Shown here: positions 6,626 through 10,958 of the stretch, piece by piece
Numbering within the stretch: the first letter of the stretch is position 1
Layout of the letters: the number at the start of each line of letters is the position of its first letter
Notes under the pieces: model-generated
What the model was told of the DNA's origin: nothing
Databases searched by the model: none
Seen by the model: the letters and a program-made list of their open reading frames with translations, nothing else
Translations under genes and position numbers: made by a program
NCBI GenBank assembly: GCA_030634505.1
Contig: DAOWAQ010000030.1
Span: 1-10,958, forward strand
DNA from: Calditrichia bacterium
GTDB lineage: Bacteria > Calditrichota > Calditrichia > JAJRVZ01
Direction of reading: 5' to 3'
Length of the DNA: 10,958 bases

Positions 6626-7645
6626 ATGGATTCAATTCGAATTTTATTTCTCGCCGATACCCACCTCGGATTTGACTTACCTTTAAAACCCAGAATAAAA
6701 AGAAGACGAAGAGGACCCGACTTTTTTAAAAATTATGATTTGGCTCTGCAGCCTGCATTTCAAAAAAAAGTAGACATGGTGATTCATGGTGGTGATTTGT
6801 TTTACAGGAGTAAAATTCCGGATTTATTAATTTCCATGGCATTTGAACCTCTAGTAAAAATTGCGGATTCCGGCGTTCCTGTAATACTGGTTCCCGGTAA
6901 CCACGAAAGATCTTTCATTCGACAATCAATGTTTGAAATACATGATAATATCTATATATTTAATGAATTGAAGTACTTTCATTTTCGAATCAATAATTGC
7001 GATATTCAAATATCAGGATTCCCATGCGCTAGAAATAATATAAGATCAGAATTTAAAAAAATTATAAAAGAAATTGATTACACTTTTATTAATTTTCCAC
7101 ACATACATTTATTATGCATGCATCAAGCTATTGAAGGAGCACAAGTTGGAATTCAAAATTATACTTTTCGAACAAATCATGATACAATACGAGCAAATGA
7201 TATTCCGAATGATTTTGCTGCAATATTAAGTGGACATATACACAGAAGACAAATATTATCACACGGGTTAGATGGAAGAGAAATGAAATCTAAGGTTTTT
7301 TATCCTGGTTCAATTGAAAGAACATCTTTCGCTGAAAAGAACGAAAAAAAAGGATACTTGATTATTGATTGTATACCTACCAAATCCGGAGGAGAAATTG
7401 AAAATTTTGAATTTGTGGATCTTCCTTGCCGGGCAATGAAAGAAATAATATTACAAGCAGAATGTTTATCTAAAACGGATTTATTAAATCAAATAGTTTA
7501 TAAAATTTCCAGTATAGATAAGAATTGTATATTACGATTAAGAATAAAAAGTAATAAAAAAACTATAATAAATGAATTACCAAAATTAGAAGAAATTCGA
7601 AATGTTTTACCTGAAACTGTGAATATTTCTTATAAAGTTGAATAA
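6626..7645 (+). CDS. SbcD/Mre11-like metallophosphoesterase (DNA repair exonuclease family)
   Basis: This 339-residue cytoplasmic protein belongs to the calcineurin-like phosphoesterases, closest in pattern to SbcD/Mre11 nucleases that use two metal ions. All metal-site motifs are present in order: D11-T-H13-L-G, G56-D57-L-F, G91-N92-H93-E94, M165-H166-Q and G203-H204-I-H206. The typical VFYPGSIERTSFAEKNEKKG block (about 224-243) follows. A very basic patch KPRIKRRRRG (21-30) sits after motif I, which could touch nucleic acid. Residues 265-339 form an AT-rich, divergent C-terminal part that may correspond to the capping domain. SbcD normally partners the SMC-like ATPase SbcC; none is visible here. 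The start is 10 bp after the preceding glycosyltransferase-like gene, so the two are likely co-transcribed. Nuclease activity is the family expectation; the substrate is unknown. Confidence 0.82.
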   Translation: MDSIRILFLADTHLGFDLPLKPRIKRRRRGPDFFKNYDLALQPAFQKKVDMVIHGGDLFYRSKIPDLLISMAFEPLVKIADSGVPVILVPGNHERSFIRQSMFEIHDNIYIFNELKYFHFRINNCDIQISGFPCARNNIRSEFKKIIKEIDYTFINFPHIHLLCMHQAIEGAQVGIQNYTFRTNHDTIRANDIPNDFAAILSGHIHRRQILSHGLDGREMKSKVFYPGSIERTSFAEKNEKKGYLIIDCIPTKSGGEIENFEFVDLPCRAMKEIILQAECLSKTDLLNQIVYKISSIDKNCILRLRIKSNKKTIINELPKLEEIRNVLPETVNISYKVE

Positions 7646-7761
7646 TCATAAAAATTCTTATTATATTCTTAATCAAATTTAGTTAAAAGTCCTTAAATAA
7701 CTTAAACTTATGTCAGTTTATGACGAAAATTATAGCATAAAAATTTATATGCAAAATTAAA

Positions 7762-9930
7762 ATGACATTAATGAAAACATCTACACACATAGGAAAAGTT
7801 CTGGATAATTACCGTTTGGTGGAAACTCTCGGCGAAGGCGGCATGGGAGTTGTTTTCAAGGCCATCCATACAAAATTGGATAAAATTGTAGCCTTAAAAA
7901 TGATAGCGCCCGGACTTGCCATGAATTCAAAATTCATAAGGAGATTTCAAACAGAAGCAAGAGCACTGGCTAAATTGCAAAATCCTAATATCGTTTCTAT
8001 CCATGATTTAAGATCTCACGAAAGTCAATGGTTTATCGTCATGGAATATGTAGAAGGCATAGATTTATTTGAGATAGTCGCCAAAGATGGCGCTTTTTCC
8101 TGGCAGGAAAGTATTGTAATTATAAAACAAATTTTATCAGCTATAGGACATGCGCATAAAGCAGGAATTATTCATCGCGATTTAAAACCTCATAATATCA
8201 TGCTAACCGATGGTAGTATAGTAAAAATTACGGATTTTGGATTGGCCAAAGATGAATCAAATCGTATGCATACTATGACTGTAGCTAGCGGTGGAACTAT
8301 TAATTATATGTCACCGGAGCATGTAAAAGGATTTTCATTTATTGAGAAGAGAAGTGATCTTTATTGCATTGGTATAATATTATACGAGATGGTTACCGGT
8401 GAAGTACCATTTAAAAACCTGGATTCAGATTTTGATATCCGTGAATCCATTTTACGTAAGGATTTTGATACACCGACTTCAATTAACACAAAGATACCTG
8501 CGGAGTTAGAAGCAATAATAATGAAATCTATCGAAAAGAATCCGGAGGATAGATTCCAAACAGCAGAAGAATTCCTGGAGGCATTGGAGGATTTTGGAAA
8601 AGGTATCAAAATTAAATATAAAAGAAAAAGAAGCAGTAAAAATGGTAAACTAAAATCTGCAAAAGTTTTAGTACCGATATTATCCATTTTGATAATTCTT
8701 CTCCTTGCAACTGAATATTTTACAGGATTCTTTTCACCTGCCCCTGCCGAGAAAGCAAACGAACTACCTGTATTGTCAGCACTTTCGATAAAATCAAATC
8801 CTAATAATGCTACAATATTTTTAAATAATGATTCAATTTCTCATTCTCCCTTAATTGAATATGAACTGCAAGCAGGAAATTATGCTCTGAAATTATCAAA
8901 GAATAATTTTGAAACAATCGACACAAGTATAACAATTGAAAAATCTAAAAACCTTTCTTTTTCATTTGATTTGATTCCTCTGCAAAAAGAAGAAAAAGAA
9001 TCTCCGATTGAACAAAAACCAGTAAAAATAAATGCAACCAAGGCAATATTTGCATCATTATTTATAAATTCCAATCCTTCAGGTGCAATGGTTTATATAA
9101 ATAATAAAAATAGAGGAATTACCCCTTTAAGGCTCACAAAGTTAAAATCGGGCAACTATGTTATAAAGGTTATTCAAAATGGATATCAGGACTACTCAAA
9201 AAAAGTTCGATTAGATGCTGGGGAAAATCAGCGCGTAAATGCAATATTATTACAATATTATGGAAACTTGATGATAAATACAATACCAGATAATGTAACG
9301 CTATCTTTAGATGGTCAAATTATTCCAATAAAAAATGGAGTGGCTCAATTATCAGGTATTGCAATCGGAAAGAAAAAAATAAAAATATCAAAAAACGGAT
9401 ATTCTGTGTACAATGAAGAAGTTGAAATTAAACGTAATCAAACATTTATAATCAATGCAACTTTATCCCAATTTAAGGGTAAGCTTATTGTGAAAATCAG
9501 ACCTTGGGGTAAAATTTACATCAATAATGAGTTACAAAAATCATCAACAGATACGAAGTATGAAGAAGAAATACCGGTTGATACTTACAGTCTAAAAGTG
9601 GAACATCCGACACTCGGGTATTGGCAAAAGGATATCAATATAAAAAAAGATAATCTAACAGAAATTAAAGTAAATTTTACTAAAAAAATTCCAGTAACAA
9701 TAAGCGCCTTTGGTGAGAATGGTGAGCCATTTGCAGGTAATATTTTTATTGACGATAAATTTACCGGAAAAACAACTCCGCAGGAATTGAAGGTTCCAGT
9801 GGGAGTACACAAAATTTTTGTGGAAATGCAGGGATTTACATCATCAGGTGTGCAAAAACCATTGCTAATAGACGAAAATTATAAAGAACCTCTAGTTTTT
9901 ATTTTAAAGGAAACTGGAAATTCAAATTAG
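7762..9930 (+). CDS. Membrane-anchored Hanks-type Ser/Thr protein kinase with PEGA repeats
   Basis: This 722-residue transmembrane kinase appears to join a cytoplasmic catalytic domain to an exported sensor. The kinase domain spans about 17-280 and has every key residue: glycine loop GEGGMGVV (24-31), VALK with Lys46, helix-C Glu65, HRDLKPHN with Asp140 and Asn145, DFG (158-160) and SPE (184-186). It is an RD kinase with an activation loop containing TMTVASGGT. A basic juxtamembrane stretch (286-301) precedes one hydrophobic span at 302-318. The rest, about 340-716, holds five PEGA-like units beginning near 340, 431, 500, 571 and 643. The second is the most canonical (NPSGAMVYINNKNRGITPL), while the others are degenerate. 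PEGA domains are presumed to bind surface polysaccharide or protein. An alternative ATG lies three codons in. The next gene starts 32 bp downstream. Confidence 0.92.
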   Translation: MTLMKTSTHIGKVLDNYRLVETLGEGGMGVVFKAIHTKLDKIVALKMIAPGLAMNSKFIRRFQTEARALAKLQNPNIVSIHDLRSHESQWFIVMEYVEGIDLFEIVAKDGAFSWQESIVIIKQILSAIGHAHKAGIIHRDLKPHNIMLTDGSIVKITDFGLAKDESNRMHTMTVASGGTINYMSPEHVKGFSFIEKRSDLYCIGIILYEMVTGEVPFKNLDSDFDIRESILRKDFDTPTSINTKIPAELEAIIMKSIEKNPEDRFQTAEEFLEALEDFGKGIKIKYKRKRSSKNGKLKSAKVLVPILSILIILLLATEYFTGFFSPAPAEKANELPVLSALSIKSNPNNATIFLNNDSISHSPLIEYELQAGNYALKLSKNNFETIDTSITIEKSKNLSFSFDLIPLQKEEKESPIEQKPVKINATKAIFASLFINSNPSGAMVYINNKNRGITPLRLTKLKSGNYVIKVIQNGYQDYSKKVRLDAGENQRVNAILLQYYGNLMINTIPDNVTLSLDGQIIPIKNGVAQLSGIAIGKKKIKISKNGYSVYNEEVEIKRNQTFIINATLSQFKGKLIVKIRPWGKIYINNELQKSSTDTKYEEEIPVDTYSLKVEHPTLGYWQKDINIKKDNLTEIKVNFTKKIPVTISAFGENGEPFAGNIFIDDKFTGKTTPQELKVPVGVHKIFVEMQGFTSSGVQKPLLIDENYKEPLVFILKETGNSN

Positions 9931-9962
9931 GTACATTTGATTTGTGTGCAAATTATTAACAT

Positions 9963-10529
9963 ATGATTCCATTTTATAGAAAAATTATTGTATTTAAGCT
10001 TATTGTTTTATTGCTGTTACTGCAATCTGCAGGCAGTTATTTAAAGCCGGATTTTGGTTTATTTGCTCAAAACAATCAAATATGCTCTGAGAATTTGGAG
10101 AAAGCAGAAGACGCATACTATGATGGAGAATATACTAAAACCATAACATTAATAAGCAATTGTCTCAAAGAGCCTAATATTACTAATGAACAACGGGTAT
10201 ATGCCTATACAATATTGTCCCGAACGTTTCTTGTTATGGATGAGAAGGTTAAAGCAAAAGAATTTATAAATAAAATAATAGATATCAAGCAGGATTATCT
10301 TCCAACGATTGAACAGGAAACACCAAATTTTGTGAATTTTGTATTACAGGTGCGAAAAGAAAGAGAGCAAATAATTAAATCAAAAGAAGAATCTGGCATC
10401 AGTCAATGGGTTTGGATTGGAGCCGGTAGCGTAGTAGCAACTGCTGCTGTTTTAGCAATAATTAGCTTTGGCGATGATAAAAAAGAAAAAGAGGATAAAC
10501 CATTACCGGAGCCACCGGAATTTCCATAA
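9963..10529 (+). CDS. Small TPR-like membrane protein of unknown function
   Basis: I do not recognise a named family for this 188-residue protein. It begins with a basic residue pair and a hydrophobic stretch (about 8-22), either an uncleaved anchor or a signal peptide; a possible cleavage region ends at GLFAQ (32-36). Residues 40-110 form paired amphipathic helices of the TPR kind: AEDAYYDGEYTKTITLISNC (48-67), RVYAYTILSRTFLVM (78-92) and KAKEFINKIIDI (97-108). A conserved-looking DYLPTIEQETPNFVNFVLQV (111-130) follows. A second hydrophobic span lies at about 149-169. The tail is charged and proline-rich (DDKKEKEDKPLPEPPEFP). If the first segment is cleaved, the protein would place its TPR region outside and its tail in the cytoplasm next to the upstream kinase. 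Gaps of 32 bp upstream and 18 bp downstream suggest one operon with the kinase and beta-helix genes. Confidence 0.6.
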   Translation: MIPFYRKIIVFKLIVLLLLLQSAGSYLKPDFGLFAQNNQICSENLEKAEDAYYDGEYTKTITLISNCLKEPNITNEQRVYAYTILSRTFLVMDEKVKAKEFINKIIDIKQDYLPTIEQETPNFVNFVLQVRKEREQIIKSKEESGISQWVWIGAGSVVATAAVLAIISFGDDKKEKEDKPLPEPPEFP

Positions 10530-10547
10530 TCTTGGAAGTATATAAAT

Positions 10548-10958
10548 ATGTATAGATTTATCTCAATTTTAATTTTGTTTTTTAGTTATAATGCACTTTT
10601 AGCGCAGATAATCGGAAATACAATACAAGGATCCATAGATGGTGATACTTTGAAGACATATATTTCCCCTTATCATGTTGTGAATCATGTAACTGTATTA
10701 GATTTAACCATAGAACCCGGAGTAACTATTCTATTTGATGATGACTATCGATTCGAAGTCACGGGTGTTCTGGATGCAAAAGGATCTTATAGCGATTCCA
10801 TTTATTTTAAACCTGACTCAAATAATTCAAATATGTGGAGAGGAATATCATTAAGAAGAAATTCTCTGTCTTCTACACTAATCTATTGTCGGATTGAGGG
10901 ATCAAACAATATTGGCATTAAGATTGATGAATGCCAGGCACCGGAAATTACCAATTGC
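10548..10958 (+). CDS. Secreted right-handed parallel beta-helix protein (3'-truncated by window edge)
   Basis: The frame opens at the ATG at 10548 and stays open for 137 codons to the window end. The first 20 residues form a clear signal peptide, MYRFISILILFFSYNALLAQ, with likely cleavage after LLA. The mature part starts with NTIQGSIDGDTL and then TVLDLTIEPGVTILFDD, followed by repeating short beta-strand turns such as EVTGVLDAKGS, DSIYFKPDS, WRGISLRRNS, TLIYCRIEGSNNIGIKIDEC and PEITNC. This pattern is typical of the capping and first coils of right-handed parallel beta-helix proteins, which are exported and often act on or bind polysaccharides. No enzymatic motif is visible in this part, and any C-terminal sorting domain lies beyond the window. 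It follows the TPR-like gene by 18 bp. Confidence 0.78.
   Translation, partial: MYRFISILILFFSYNALLAQIIGNTIQGSIDGDTLKTYISPYHVVNHVTVLDLTIEPGVTILFDDDYRFEVTGVLDAKGSYSDSIYFKPDSNNSNMWRGISLRRNSLSSTLIYCRIEGSNNIGIKIDECQAPEITNC

Noticed and set aside
6626..7645. Calling the phosphoesterase sbcD of an SbcCD complex
   Set aside because: The motifs fit the SbcD/Mre11 superfamily, but no SbcC-like ATPase is adjacent and the C-terminal region is divergent, so the gene symbol is not justified.
4540..7645. A phage-defence island built from the glycosyltransferase-like and phosphoesterase genes
   Set aside because: There is no helicase, SMC ATPase, TIR, reverse transcriptase, toxin or mobile-element marker nearby, and the flanking genes are ordinary. 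The sequence gives no direct support.
8361..8687. 108-residue minus-strand open frame
   Set aside because: It is antisense to the kinase domain and the membrane segment of the PEGA kinase and has no recognisable domain.
9931..9962. Terminator between the kinase and the TPR-like gene
   Set aside because: Only a 5-bp ATTTG/CAAAT pairing without a T-run is present, too weak to end transcription.

Overview
The window is an AT-rich bacterial chromosome segment with all recognised genes on the + strand. Gene content suggests a Gram-negative bacterium, possibly of the Bacteroidota/Chlorobiota/Ignavibacteria/Calditrichota (FCB) assemblage. The hints are a split-subunit transhydrogenase, a TlpA-type lipoprotein, a PEGA-domain Ser/Thr kinase, a secreted beta-helix protein and frequently weak Shine-Dalgarno sequences. 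No rRNA, tRNA or phylogenetic marker is present, so this placement is tentative.

Region 1 (1-2740) is the proton-translocating NAD(P) transhydrogenase operon: the 3' part of pntA (alpha-1, NAD-binding, start outside the window), pntAB (alpha-2, membrane) and pntB (beta, membrane plus NADP-binding). A strong intrinsic terminator closes it. The gap that follows holds a structured palindromic element at 2822-2864.

Region 2 (2889-3956) is a tight two-gene unit: a DUF309 protein and a VUT/YhhQ-family transporter, probably for queuosine precursors. A TlpA-like thioredoxin lipoprotein follows after 68 bp.

Region 3 (4540-7645) pairs a roughly 690-residue protein of no family I can name, whose motifs suggest a GT-A-type glycosyltransferase, with an SbcD/Mre11-like metallophosphoesterase that has no SbcC/Rad50 partner in view. 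This is the least characterised part of the window.

Region 4 (7762-10958) looks like an envelope signalling or surface cluster: a membrane-anchored Hanks-type Ser/Thr kinase with five PEGA-like repeats outside the membrane, a small protein with two membrane-like segments and a TPR-like middle, and the start of a secreted parallel beta-helix protein that runs off the end. Gaps of 32 and 18 bp suggest co-transcription. I see no CRISPR array, insertion sequence, integrase or known defence system. The best candidates for something undescribed are the glycosyltransferase-like protein with its phosphoesterase neighbour, and the kinase/TPR/beta-helix trio.
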